A DNA stretch of 58,004 bases from JBBRTJ01 sp038244535 (GCA_038244535.1 JBBRTJ010000006.1:1-58004); one strand, 5' to 3'. Shown: positions 44,532 to 52,693, counted from the stretch's first letter. The notes: a model not told the origin generated them from the sequence alone. Numbers and translations are program-made.

Positions 44532-44633
44532 CGAGAAGTACCCCCGACGGACGCAGCCGCAGTCCAGATGACTCTGGTCGAGGCCACCACGCCATGTCGC
44601 AGACTTACCACGAGGCCGCGGCCGATTCGCGGC

Positions 44634-45314
44634 CTAGCCGGCAGGTTTCGGGGCCGCCCGCTTCCTGCTCTGCTGGCGGCCAGGGCGGAATCGCTCGGGG
44701 AGCACGAAGAACGCCGCCACCAGTGCGTGCACCACCAGCGAGGCGTAGGGGTTGACGATCGCCATCGCCAGCGCCACCGCGTAGGCGCCGACCCCGAACA
44801 CCAGCGACTGGTGGGCGGACTCGGAAGCGAAGTCCACCGTCGACGACGGGCGCAACAGGTAGGGGTGGCGGGCGAGGTGCCTCCACAGCAGGACGAAGGC
44901 CAATCCCATGGCCATCGACGTGAGGCTGTAGAGCACGACTGCAGTGCGGGCGTCTTGGCCCTCGCGCAAGAACTGCGCCACCACCGCAGTCGGGAAGGGG
45001 ATGAAGCTGACCACGAGCAGGAGCAGGAGGTTCAAGAACAGCAGCGTGCGATCCACGAGCGCCACCCGATGGAACATCGCGTGGTGGTTGACCCAGATGA
45101 TCCCGATGAGCGTGAACGAGATCAGGAAGCTGGCGTAGCTCGGCCAGAGCTGGCCGAGCTCGTGACGCAGGGTGGTGGAGCTGCTGACCTCGGGCACTTT
45201 GATCTCGAGGATGAGCAGCGTGATGGCGATGGCCATGACACCATCGCTGAACGCCTCGACGCGGCTCGTGCTGACCGCCTCGCTGCCGTCCGCCTCGTCA
45301 GACATCCCCGCCAT
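44634..45314 (-). CDS. TMEM175-family (DUF1211) potassium channel protein
   Basis: A 226-aa membrane protein of the TMEM175 family, prokaryotic members of which form potassium-selective channels. The signature RVEAFSDGVMAIAITLLILEI (residues 18-38) contains the helix-1 FSDG motif that lines the filter. Six helices are predicted, the normal number for the bacterial one-repeat form, and the tail is basic. The ATG at 45314 follows TAGGGT by 6 nt. A later ATG (45305) is possible. It is divergent from the DinB gene. Confidence 0.88.
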   Translation of the reverse strand: MAGMSDEADGSEAVSTSRVEAFSDGVMAIAITLLILEIKVPEVSSSTTLRHELGQLWPSYASFLISFTLIGIIWVNHHAMFHRVALVDRTLLFLNLLLLLVVSFIPFPTAVVAQFLREGQDARTAVVLYSLTSMAMGLAFVLLWRHLARHPYLLRPSSTVDFASESAHQSLVFGVGAYAVALAMAIVNPYASLVVHALVAAFFVLPERFRPGRQQSRKRAAPKPAG

Positions 45315-45320
45315 GCGCCG

Positions 45321-45330
45321 ACCCTAGAGT
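45321..45330. promoter_or_regulatory. divergent -10 boxes sharing their TA
   Basis: Reverse TAGGGT (45321-45326) lies 6 nt before the TMEM175 ATG at 45314. Forward TAGAGT (45325-45330) precedes the DinB GTG at 45358, which has a GGGGAGG SD. They share positions 45325-45326, the same geometry as at glgB/glgA. Confidence 0.5.
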
Positions 45331-45357
45331 TCAGCGGCGGACGACAGGGGGAGGCAC

Positions 45358-45917
45358 GTGACCGCTCACGAGCAGTGTGATGCATGCGGGTTCGACGGCG
45401 CCCTGTTCGATGACGAACAGCTCCTCGACGCCATCCGAGCCCTCGGCCCGCGCTGGCACACGCTCCTGGGCGGCGCCGAGGCGGAGCTGAGGGCGCGGCC
45501 AGCGCCCGAGGCTGGTCAGCGATCGAGTACGCCGCCCACAGCCGAGACATCACTGCATTGCACGTGTTCGGCGCGGAGCAGGCGCTCACCGGTGACGAGC
45601 CGGTGCTCCCAGCCATCGCGGCCGACGACATGATCTCGTCGGCCGCCACCACCTACGGCACGGCCGACCCGGATGAGGTCGTGGCCGAGCTGGCCCGCCA
45701 GGCCACGCTGCTGGCCGACGCGGCCGCGGCCGCAGGGAGCGAGGCGTGGTCGCGGGGGATCACGATCGGAGACGAGCGCATCGACGTCCGTGCCTTGCTG
45801 GAGCACGCGCTGCACGACTCCCGTCACCACCTCGTCGACGTGACTCGAGGGCTCGCACTCCTACGGACCCCGTCAGCCGGTGCGAGCCGGGCGAAGGCCG
45901 GCCCTGCGCGAGGGTGA
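45358..45917 (+). pseudogene. DinB-family protein gene with a frameshift
   Basis: From the GTG at 45358 the protein begins with a Cys pair (CDACGFD) and FDDEQLLDAIRALGPRWHTLL, as in actinobacterial DinB / mycothiol-dependent-isomerase-like proteins. After RPAPE at about 45510 the frame breaks. The continuation WSAIEYAAHSRDITALHVFG, then ALLEHALHDSRHHLVDV, is in another frame that ends at 45917. One missing G in the GAGGCTGG run would join them into about 186 aa. The metal-ligand His residues (AAHSRD and DSRHH) lie in the second part. It is either a real inactivating frameshift or a sequencing/assembly indel. Confidence 0.75.
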
Positions 45918-45920
45918 GCC

Positions 45921-46784
45921 ATGCCCGTCGCCATCTCGTTGTTGTGCGCGCTCGTCGCCGCGCTGGCGTACGGCATCGGCTCGGTGCTTCAGGCCGCGGC
46001 CGCCAGCCGGGCGGAGAAGCGGCCGAACCTCGACGCGATGCTGCTCGTGCGCCTCGTGCACCAGTTGCCTTACGTCGCCGGCCTCGGGCTCGACCTCGTG
46101 GGCTTCGTGGCCTCAGTCATCGCCCTGCAGACCCTGCCGCTGTTCCTCGTGCAGTCGGCCATCGCCGGCAGCGTCGGGGTCACCGCGGTGGCGGCGTCGA
46201 TCGCCTTCGGCATCGCGTTGGAGCGATACGAGACGGTGGCGCTCGTCGGGCTCATTGCCGGCTTCGCGCTGCTCGCGGTCGCGGCCGAGCCGGGTGAGGC
46301 CACTGCGTTGGGCCAGGCCGGCCGTTGGGTGCTCTTCGCCGGCGTCGGTGCCGTGCTGCTCATCGGCCTGGTCGGCGCCCGCTTCGACGACCGCCGCGCA
46401 TCGATCGTGCTCGCCGTCGGCGCCGGCCTGAGCTGGGCGGGCACGGGTGTCGCGGCCCGGGTGCTCCACGTTCCCTCACCGCTCTGGCACGTGCTGTTCG
46501 ACCCGGTGGCGCTGGCCCTGGCGGCCTACGGCGTGATCGGGACGCTGCTGTTCGCCACTGCGCTCCAGCGCGGTTCGGTCACTGCCGCAGCCGCCCTCGT
46601 GTTCTCTGTCGAGACAGTCATCCCGTCCGCCATCGGGCTTGCGTTCCTCGGCGATCAGGCGAGATCGGGCTTCGCCGGGGTGGCCCTGGTCGGCGTCGTG
46701 GCCACCGTGGGCTCGTCGATCGCGCTGGCCCGGCGCTCTGAGCCGCTCCCCCGGGGCGATGCGGTCGGGCTCAGCGACCGGTGA
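45921..46784 (+). CDS. DMT/EamA-like multi-helix membrane protein
   Basis: A 287-aa membrane protein with about nine to ten helices in two similar halves, as in drug/metabolite transporters. The halves begin ALVAALAYGIGSVLQAAAA and LAVGAGLSWAGTGVAARVL, and the second ends VFSVETVIPSAIGLAFLGDQ, a typical EamA pattern. The substrate is unknown. The ATG is 3 bp after the DinB stop, so the two are co-transcribed. Its last 14 bp overlap the enoyl-CoA hydratase gene, tail to tail. Confidence 0.78.
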   Translation: MPVAISLLCALVAALAYGIGSVLQAAAASRAEKRPNLDAMLLVRLVHQLPYVAGLGLDLVGFVASVIALQTLPLFLVQSAIAGSVGVTAVAASIAFGIALERYETVALVGLIAGFALLAVAAEPGEATALGQAGRWVLFAGVGAVLLIGLVGARFDDRRASIVLAVGAGLSWAGTGVAARVLHVPSPLWHVLFDPVALALAAYGVIGTLLFATALQRGSVTAAAALVFSVETVIPSAIGLAFLGDQARSGFAGVALVGVVATVGSSIALARRSEPLPRGDAVGLSDR

Positions 46785-47556
46785 AGTCGGCCTTGCCAGG
46801 GCCGTTGGCGAGGAACGAGCGCACGCCGATCTGGCTGTCCTCGGTGCGGAAGGAATCGGTGAAGAAGTGCCGCTCGAGCGCCATGGCCTCGGGGATGCCC
46901 AGGTCGAGACCGAGGTCGACGGCCCGCTTGGCCAGCGCCTGGACGGCGAGCGGGCCCTTGGCATAGGCCGCCGCGAGCTCGAACACCCGCTCGTGAAGCT
47001 GCTCGTGAGCGACGACCTCCTCGCACAGACCGATGCGCAGCGCCTCGTCGGCCTTGACCTGGCGCCCGGACAGGATCAGCTCCTTGGCCCGTGCCGGCCC
47101 GACGAGGCGGGGCAACCGCTGCGTGCCCCCGGCGCCGGGGATGATGCCGAGCAGGATCTCGGGCTGGCCGAACACGGCCTTCTCCGAGGCGATGCGGATG
47201 TCGCAGGCCATGGCCAGCTCGCACCCGCCGCCGAGGGCGTAGCCGGCCACGGCGGCGATGACCATCCGGGGGATCCCGGCGATGGCGGCCATGGTGGCGT
47301 GGAAGTCGACGCCGATCACGTCAGCCTCGTTCGGCCCCCCGAACTCGGAGATGTCGGCGCCGGCGGCAAAGATCCGCTCGCCCCCGGTGACCACGACTGC
47401 GCCGGGCGGGTCGGCGGTGAGCGCGTCGGCGGCCGCCTTCAGGCCCGACCGCACGGCGGCCGAGATCGCGTTGACCTTCCCATTGGCAAGACGGATGACG
47501 GCCACGCCGTCGTCACGCCGCTCGACCTGGACCACTGCTGCTTCATCGTCGGCCAT
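46771..47556 (-). CDS. enoyl-CoA hydratase/isomerase family protein
   Basis: A 261-aa crotonase-fold enzyme. The oxyanion-hole segments are FAAGADISEF (about 63-72) and AGYALGGGCELAMACD (about 104-119). GQPEILLGIIPGAGGTQRL carries the catalytic Glu position (PEI) typical of true hydratases, but the second Glu is not clear. Fatty-acid beta-oxidation is the likely role; other crotonase reactions remain possible. The ATG at 47556 follows TAGGGT by 8 nt. Confidence 0.88.
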   Translation of the reverse strand: MADDEAAVVQVERRDDGVAVIRLANGKVNAISAAVRSGLKAAADALTADPPGAVVVTGGERIFAAGADISEFGGPNEADVIGVDFHATMAAIAGIPRMVIAAVAGYALGGGCELAMACDIRIASEKAVFGQPEILLGIIPGAGGTQRLPRLVGPARAKELILSGRQVKADEALRIGLCEEVVAHEQLHERVFELAAAYAKGPLAVQALAKRAVDLGLDLGIPEAMALERHFFTDSFRTEDSQIGVRSFLANGPGKADFTGR

Positions 47557-47564
47557 GGACGGCG

Positions 47565-47570
47565 ACCCTA
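47565..47570 (-). promoter_or_regulatory. leaderless -10 box TAGGGT
   Basis: On the reverse strand TAGGGT lies 8 nt before the ATG at 47556 of the enoyl-CoA hydratase gene. Confidence 0.5.
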
Positions 47571-47591
47571 CCGAGCCCGGGCCCCCGCCCA

Positions 47592-47636
47592 GCTCGTGCG
47601 CCGAACGCAGCGCCGAGCCGCCTTGGCCACACAAGC
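47592..47636. repeat. copy of a dispersed 45-bp hairpin repeat
   Basis: This element starts 26 nt after the stop of the 94-aa gene (47662). Its ends, GCTCGTGCGCCGAA and GGCCACACAAGC, pair with wobble pairs. It matches the copy at 49865-49909 in about 37 of 45 positions. Confidence 0.6.
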
Positions 47637-47661
47637 TGCAGATCGCCCACGGGGCGGGGAA

Positions 47662-47946
47662 CTAGGAGCCGGAGACCTCGACGAGCCTCTCGAACAGGAA
47701 CTCGTGCTTGAGGAACGAGCTCTGGCGCTCTTGGCCGGCGGCGGCGGGCAGCAGCGGCGACATCTGCAGGAGCCGCCAGCCCTGGCGCAGCGCGTCCACA
47801 CCGGTGGTCGCGGGCGGGTCGCCGTCGGGTTGTGGACCCTCGCCGCCCGTGCCGTCGTGGAAGGCCCATCCGAGCACCTTGCTGTCGAGTGCGGAGCTGG
47901 CCAGCCACAGCACGAGCACCTGCTGGCGCTGCTGTTGGGCGCTCAT
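47662..47946 (-). CDS. 94-aa protein coupled to PhyH
   Basis: I do not recognise a family. The ATG at 47946 overlaps the stop of the PhyH gene by 4 nt (ATGA). The protein has an N-terminal QQQRQQVLVLWLASS helix, a DGTGGEGPQPDGDPPATTG loop and a C-terminal half with LRQGWRLLQMSPLL and HEFLFERLVEV. It has no signal peptide or membrane helix. The C-terminal part resembles small domains seen in other flavin or oxygenase accessory proteins. Tight coupling suggests it works with the dioxygenase. Confidence 0.65.
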   Translation of the reverse strand: MSAQQQRQQVLVLWLASSALDSKVLGWAFHDGTGGEGPQPDGDPPATTGVDALRQGWRLLQMSPLLPAAAGQERQSSFLKHEFLFERLVEVSGS

Positions 47947-48887
47947 CGAGTCACCGCGGCGTCGGCCGCGTCGAGGGCGGCGCGGCGCTCGGTGCGGGTG
48001 AGGTACCAGTCCACGTCGAACGCGTCGTCGCCGGTGAGGTAGCGCCACAGCAGGGCGCGCTGCACCGTCTCGAGGCGATGCACCGACGGCTCGTACCAAC
48101 CCTCACTGCCGCGCAGTGCCGCGGCCACGCTGGTCGGCTCGGTGCGGGCCCAGATGTGGTCGTCGGCGCGGTTGCGGGCCTCGAGGTCGCTCACGTCCCA
48201 GAGGCGGCGCTGGCGCACGGTGGGATTGAGGCGCAGCTTGCCGAGCACGCGCAAGGTGTCCGAGTGGTTCGCCGCCCCCGCGTGCCACAGGCCCTGGTGG
48301 AAGATCACGACAGTCCCTGCCGGGCCGGCGTGGTGCTCGTCGCCCACCAGGTGCTGGTAGCGGGCGATGTCATCCATGTTGATCTGGCGCAGGTGGCTGC
48401 CCGGCACGTAGCGCGTGCCGCCGGCGCCGGGCGCCACGTCGTGCGGGAACCAGAAGAGCTGGATGTCGAAGGCCGGGCCGGCGTCGATGATGGCGTCGCA
48501 GTGGAGGCCCTGCGTGGTGAGATCACCGGGGCCCTTCAGGTGCACGAAGTGGTGGTCGACCACAGGGTCCGGGCCGACCAGCGAGGCGATGGCCCCGGCC
48601 ACCTCGGGCACTCGGACCATGCGACCAAAGGCCGAGTCGGGGGCGTAAGCCTCGTTGAGCATGGTGCCCGATCTCGGGAGGGGAGCGCCGTCGTCCTCTC
48701 CGGTGCCCTTGCCGGAGGCGGCCCCTCGCAGCTCGTCGAGCCATGCCCGGAACAGGCCGGGTAGCTCCTCCATGGCGTGAGCGTTGATGTCGCTCGGCAC
48801 CACGGCCTCGAGCCGCAGGAACCCCCGAGCGACGAAGGAGGCCATCTGGTCCGTGGTGAGCAGGGGCAAGCGGGAGCCATTGGCCAT
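47943..48887 (-). CDS. phytanoyl-CoA dioxygenase (PhyH) family protein
   Basis: A 314-aa Fe(II)/2-oxoglutarate oxygenase. The iron ligands are HCD in GLHCDAIID (the HxD motif) and the distal His in GLWHAGAAN; the Arg in SDTLRVLGK probably binds 2-oxoglutarate. The N-terminus DQMASFVARGFLRLEAVV is typical of PhyH proteins. Substrates of this large family range from acyl-CoA to natural products, so the reaction is open. A TAGACG box lies 6 nt before the ATG. The 94-aa gene follows by ATGA overlap. An SDR gene lies just upstream on the same strand. Confidence 0.85.
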   Translation of the reverse strand: MANGSRLPLLTTDQMASFVARGFLRLEAVVPSDINAHAMEELPGLFRAWLDELRGAASGKGTGEDDGAPLPRSGTMLNEAYAPDSAFGRMVRVPEVAGAIASLVGPDPVVDHHFVHLKGPGDLTTQGLHCDAIIDAGPAFDIQLFWFPHDVAPGAGGTRYVPGSHLRQINMDDIARYQHLVGDEHHAGPAGTVVIFHQGLWHAGAANHSDTLRVLGKLRLNPTVRQRRLWDVSDLEARNRADDHIWARTEPTSVAAALRGSEGWYEPSVHRLETVQRALLWRYLTGDDAFDVDWYLTRTERRAALDAADAAVTR

Positions 48888-48940
48888 CTCGATCGTCTAG
48901 CTCATCGGGCCGCCGGCCACAACCGATGGCGCTCGCTTCG

Positions 48941-49798
48941 CTACAACCCCCGGCGGCCGGCCTCACGCACGATCGGCTCACGGGTGGCGAAGCGCCCCGA
49001 GGCCTGGCCGGGCGTCGGATGCTCTTTCGAGCCGGTGGTCAGCCCGCCGTCCACCACCAGGGTGTGCCCCGTGACGAAACCGGCCTCGTCGCTGGCCAGC
49101 CACAGCGCGGCCTGGGCGATGTCGTCGGCCGTGCCGGCCCGGCCGTAGATCGGCGAGACCTTGGCCATGTACGCGAGCGTGCTCTCGGTGTCGTCGGGGT
49201 TGCCGGTGACGAGGGCGGCGTTCATGGGCGTGGCGTGCTTGCCGGGGGCGCTGGCGTTCACGCGGATGCCCCACGGGCCGAGCTCGGCCGCCACGTTCTT
49301 GGTGAGGCCAACGATGGCCGTCTTGGCCGCGTTGTACGCGTGAGGCCCGAGCCCACCCTGAATGCCCGCGACCGATGAGGTGGTGAGGATCACGCCTGAA
49401 CCCTGCGGCTTCATCACCCGAGCGGCGTGCTTCATCCCGAGGAACACCGAGCGCAGCAGCACGGCGATGGTGAACTCCCAGTCCTCCAGCGTGGTCTCGT
49501 CAATCGGACCGACGGCGCCGACGATGCCGGCGTTGTTGAACACGAGATCGAGGCGGCCGAAGGTGGTGACGGCCGCATCGACGGCGCCGGCCACGTCGGC
49601 CTCGCTCGTGACGTCGCAGTGCCGGAAGGTGGCGGCGGCGCCGAGGCGCTCGGCCGTGGCGAGACCGCGCTCGTCCTGGATGTCGGCCAGCACCACCGAT
49701 GCGCCGTTGGCGACGAGAAGTCGGCCCGTTGCCTCCCCGAACCCACTGGCGCCCCCGGTCACCACGGCCACCTTGCCGGCCATTCGCTGCTCACTCAT
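48941..49798 (-). CDS. short-chain dehydrogenase/reductase
   Basis: A 285-aa classical SDR. The cofactor motif TGGASGFG is at residues 15-22, an Asp after the second strand (LADIQD) indicates NAD preference, NNAG follows, the Ser is in TTSSVAG, and YNAAK holds the Tyr and Lys. The C-terminus has a long tail after the last strand. The ATG at 49798 has AAGGGG 5 nt upstream. It is followed 53 bp later by PhyH, so the two may act on the same alcohol/acyl substrate. Confidence 0.87.
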   Translation of the reverse strand: MSEQRMAGKVAVVTGGASGFGEATGRLLVANGASVVLADIQDERGLATAERLGAAATFRHCDVTSEADVAGAVDAAVTTFGRLDLVFNNAGIVGAVGPIDETTLEDWEFTIAVLLRSVFLGMKHAARVMKPQGSGVILTTSSVAGIQGGLGPHAYNAAKTAIVGLTKNVAAELGPWGIRVNASAPGKHATPMNAALVTGNPDDTESTLAYMAKVSPIYGRAGTADDIAQAALWLASDEAGFVTGHTLVVDGGLTTGSKEHPTPGQASGRFATREPIVREAGRRGL

Positions 49799-49864
49799 CG
49801 TGTCCCCTTCGTCGGTCGAAACCCTCCACCGATGGTGGCAGGTGCTGAGCCGGGTCCCCGCCAC

Positions 49865-49909
49865 GCTTGTGCGCCGAAGGCGGCGCCGAGCCGCGTTGGG
49901 CGTACAAGC
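49865..49909. repeat. copy of a dispersed 45-bp hairpin repeat
   Basis: This element starts 30 nt after the stop of the phosphotransferase gene (49939). GCTTGTGCGCC and GGCGTACAAGC form an 11-bp stem with one mismatch. An inner GCGGC/GCCGC stem is also possible. It is the cleanest hairpin of the three copies. Confidence 0.6.
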
Positions 49910-49938
49910 TGCGGCTGCGGCCTGGAGAACGGCGCCGG

Positions 49939-51066
49939 TCAGCCGCGCAGCACCTGGCCGCAGTCGAGGTCGTCGGCTGCCTGGTAGAGGCGTTGCACGA
50001 GCGCGTCGAGCAGTGCCGCACCCCGCTCGTTGCCGGGGTCGAGGCTCAGCACCCCCGAGGCCATGCTCACGCACCAGAACAGCACCCCGTCGAGGTAGCT
50101 GGCGATGATGCCGTCCTCGGTGAGCACCCGCCCGGTCGCACCCGCGGCCAGCATCTGCTGGCGGTAGCGCTCGAGCAGCTCGCGCTCATGCTTGCGGCGG
50201 AGCTCACTGGTGAGGTTCGTGGTCACGAAGTACACGAGGTCGGATGTGCCCGGCACCCGCATCGAGAGCTGCCAGTCGACGAGGGCGAACGAGCCGTCGT
50301 CACCGAAGAACATGTTGTCCAGCCGGGCGTCGCCGTGCGTGAGCGTGCACGGCTCCTCCTGGTAGCCCTTCATCCACTCCGGGATCCCCGCCGCGAACTC
50401 CTCGACCCAGCCGAACACCCGCTCGGGCAGCCGGCCGCGATAGCGGTCGCAGAACGCCGGCCAGCCGGCGGTGAACATCGGCACCACGGCATCGACCATC
50501 GGGTCGCGGAGGTCGGGCATCCAGGTCAGGGCGTCGAGCTCCTTGGTCGCCCACCATGGGGAGTGCAGCGTGGCCAGCTCGTCGATGACTCGCCGGGCCT
50601 GGTCGCCGGTTGTCCCGGTGACCTGGTCCGACGTGCGCATCGGGGCCAGGTCCTCGAGCACCAGGGCGAACGATCCCGCACCGAGGTCGGCCCGGTTCAC
50701 GTAGGCCTTCGGCACCCGGACCTGGAGCTGCGGCGCCACCTCGTCGTAAAACCGGTGCTCGCGCTCCCACACCCGCATCATCTGGCCGATGAACTGGCCG
50801 CCCGGATCCTGGGTCGGCAGCTTCACGATCACGGTCGCCGGCGCGTCGGGCGAGGCCCCCGGCCCGTAGATGAGCACGACCCGCGCCAGATGGCCCATGA
50901 AACCCTCGCCCTGCGCGATCACGGTCGCCGACGCGCCGATCACCGGCTGGCCCAGTGCCTCGGCCAGCCAGTCGGGCGTCACGTCGGCCAGGGTCGTCGG
51001 GATGGACCCGCCCCCACTTCCGCCAGCCGATCCAACCGGTGGCACTGACTCGACCACGTCACTCAT
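49939..51066 (-). CDS. APH-like phosphotransferase
   Basis: A 375-aa kinase-like protein of the aminoglycoside-phosphotransferase / ecdysteroid-kinase-like superfamily. The catalytic loop is THGDARLDNMFF and the metal Asp is in ALVDWQLS. An N-lobe with ATVIVKLPTQ supplies the nucleotide Lys. Members close to acyl-CoA genes in actinobacteria often phosphorylate hydroxylated metabolites, but the substrate is unknown; antibiotic resistance should not be assumed. The ATG at 51066 begins MSDVVES with a G-rich SD-like stretch about 6 nt upstream. Confidence 0.82.
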   Translation of the reverse strand: MSDVVESVPPVGSAGGSGGGSIPTTLADVTPDWLAEALGQPVIGASATVIAQGEGFMGHLARVVLIYGPGASPDAPATVIVKLPTQDPGGQFIGQMMRVWEREHRFYDEVAPQLQVRVPKAYVNRADLGAGSFALVLEDLAPMRTSDQVTGTTGDQARRVIDELATLHSPWWATKELDALTWMPDLRDPMVDAVVPMFTAGWPAFCDRYRGRLPERVFGWVEEFAAGIPEWMKGYQEEPCTLTHGDARLDNMFFGDDGSFALVDWQLSMRVPGTSDLVYFVTTNLTSELRRKHERELLERYRQQMLAAGATGRVLTEDGIIASYLDGVLFWCVSMASGVLSLDPGNERGAALLDALVQRLYQAADDLDCGQVLRG

Positions 51067-51162
51067 CTGGATCCCCCGATCCCCGAAACGAACGGGCGGA
51101 CCGTAGTCCGACTGCACCCGAGTTCCCGACGAGCTGACCACGAGCTCAGTCGGACGGGTGGC

Positions 51163-52119
51163 TCAGGCGCCGATGCCCTCGAGCATCTGGTCGGCCGCCG
51201 ACCACGGGTCGATGGTCCGCTCGAGGACCGCAGCCTGGAGGGCCTCGAACGACTCGCCGCTGCACAGCGTTCGCGCCCGCTGCTCGAGGCGCACTTCGAC
51301 GATCTTTCGCAGCTCGTCGGCGAGCCGGTGCTCGCGGCGCTCGGCCAGCAGGCCCGAACGCTCGGCGTAGGCCCGATGCTGGCCGACCGCGTCCCACAGA
51401 TCGGCGACGCCCTCGCCCCGCGAGGCAATCGTTGAGATGATCGGCGGACGCCACTCGCCGAGCTCGGACAGGTCAAGCATCAGCTCGAGATCGCGCCGGG
51501 TCTCGTCGACCCCCTTGCGGTCGGCCTTGTTGATGGCAAAGACGTCGGCGATCTCCATGAGGCCGGCCTTGTTGGCCTGCACCGAGTCGCCCCATCCGGG
51601 GTTGACCACCACGACGGTGGTGTCGGCCTTGCCGGCGATCTCGACCTCGACCTGGCCGACGCCGACGGTCTCGACGAGCACCATGCGTCGCCCCACTGCG
51701 TCGAGCAGGCGGATGGCCTGCGGCGCGGCAAGGGCGAGTCCACCAAGGTGGCCCCGGGTCGCCATCGACCGGATGAAGACACCGGGGTCGGTCGCGTGGT
51801 CCTGCATGCGCACGCGGTCGCCGAGGATCGCCCCACCGCTGAACGGCGATGACGGGTCGATGGCAAGCACCGCCACCTCCTCGCCCTGGCCCCGGAGCAA
51901 CCCGATCAAGGCCGAGGTGAGCGTCGACTTGCCGGCACCGGGCGCCCCTGTCAGACCAACGGTGTATGCGCCGCCGCCGAGCGGGTAGGTGAGACGACCC
52001 AGCTCCTTGGCACCCTCGCCGCCCTGCTCGACGAGCGACAGCAGACGAGCGAGCGCGCTGCGGTCGCCGGAGCGCGCCGCATCGAACAGCTCGACGGGAT
52101 CAACGATGCGACGAGCCAC
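51163..52119 (-). CDS. meaB: MeaB/ArgK-family GTPase
   Basis: A 318-aa G3E GTPase that loads and protects adenosylcobalamin-dependent methylmalonyl-CoA mutase. The P-loop is GAPGAGKST (about 57-65), Walker B-like ETVGVGQVEVE, the base-recognition motif is NKADRKG, and the C-terminal dimer arm is present. The mutase subunits are not in the window. The GTG start lies 6 bp after the NifU-like stop, so the two form an operon, and they may share Fe-S or cobalamin chemistry. Confidence 0.92.
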   Translation of the reverse strand: MARRIVDPVELFDAARSGDRSALARLLSLVEQGGEGAKELGRLTYPLGGGAYTVGLTGAPGAGKSTLTSALIGLLRGQGEEVAVLAIDPSSPFSGGAILGDRVRMQDHATDPGVFIRSMATRGHLGGLALAAPQAIRLLDAVGRRMVLVETVGVGQVEVEIAGKADTTVVVVNPGWGDSVQANKAGLMEIADVFAINKADRKGVDETRRDLELMLDLSELGEWRPPIISTIASRGEGVADLWDAVGQHRAYAERSGLLAERREHRLADELRKIVEVRLEQRARTLCSGESFEALQAAVLERTIDPWSAADQMLEGIGA

Positions 52120-52125
52120 TGGCCG

Positions 52126-52350
52126 TTAGACCGCCACGACCTCGGTCACGCCATCCACCCGATCGCGCATGATGCGCTCGATGCCGGCCTTGAGCGTGTC
52201 GGTAGAGGCGGGGCAGGTGCCACAGGCCCCGAGCAGCGTCACGGTGACGACCCCGGTCTCTTCGTCGACGTCGCGGAGGGTGATGTCGCCGCCGTCGGCC
52301 TGGAGCGCGGGCCTGATGGCCTCGATGGTTGCTTCGACCTTGCTGCGCAC
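52126..52350 (-). CDS. NifU-like C-terminal-domain Fe-S protein
   Basis: A 74-aa protein made only of the NifU C-terminal (Nfu) domain. The cluster-binding CxxC is in LLGACGTCPAS (about residues 40-50). ALQADGGDITLRDVDE at the start is the family signature. It would carry or deliver Fe-S clusters. The GTG at 52350 is the only start that keeps the full domain. It is followed 6 bp later by meaB. The cysteine desulfurase is encoded 25 kb away. Confidence 0.92.
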   Translation of the reverse strand: MRSKVEATIEAIRPALQADGGDITLRDVDEETGVVTVTLLGACGTCPASTDTLKAGIERIMRDRVDGVTEVVAV

Positions 52351-52436
52351 GCTGATGGGAGGACCTCTCGTGGGGGGAGCGCCGAGCCGGCCCGTGACGG
52401 ACTTGGCGCGGCTGACGATTCAAGCAGGCGGCCACC

Positions 52437-52475
52437 TACGATGACCAACCACCCCAACGGCATCGAGCCGGGAGG
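52437..52475 (+). promoter_or_regulatory. -10 box TACGAT and SD for the 67-aa gene
   Basis: TACGAT (52437-52442) overlaps the ATG at 52441, so that ATG would be lost if transcription starts here. GGGAGG (52470-52475) lies 7 nt before a TTG at 52483. Together they favour the TTG start. Confidence 0.5.
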
Positions 52476-52482
52476 CATTCCC

Positions 52483-52686
52483 TTGATCTACGCGCACCAG
52501 GGCGGCTGGGACGAGATCCTCATGGTGGCGGTGCCGATCCTGGTCATCGTGGGCCTGCTCCGGGTGGCCCGCCGGCGAGCTCAGGGCGCGGGCGGCGGCG
52601 CCGCAGCCAACGACGCCAGCGAGGCAAGCGGGACGGACGGAATGGACGGGACCGACCCGATCGACGCGCACACCGACCAACCATGA
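52483..52686 (+). CDS. small single-pass membrane protein, 67 aa
   Basis: A short protein: IYAHQGGWDEILMVAVP leads into one helix (VPILVIVGLLRVA), then a basic patch RRR and an acidic, Gly/Ala/Asp-rich tail. The AHQGGWDEIL motif before the helix looks conserved. No function is known to me. An ATG at 52441 in the same frame would add 14 residues, but it overlaps the -10 box, whereas the TTG has a GGGAGG SD. It lies just before the LLM oxidoreductase gene. Confidence 0.7.
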   Translation: MIYAHQGGWDEILMVAVPILVIVGLLRVARRRAQGAGGGAAANDASEASGTDGMDGTDPIDAHTDQP

Positions 52687-52687
52687 T
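52682..52687 (+). promoter_or_regulatory. leaderless -10-like box CATGAT
   Basis: CATGAT lies 6 nt before the GTG at 52694 of the LLM oxidoreductase gene and overlaps the end of the 67-aa gene. Confidence 0.35.
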
Positions 52688-52693
52688 GGACCG

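Noticed and set aside
49939..51066. Phosphotransferase considered as an antibiotic-resistance gene
   Set aside because: The APH fold is shared by many metabolic kinases. The neighbours are acyl-CoA and dehydrogenase genes and there are no mobile-element signs.
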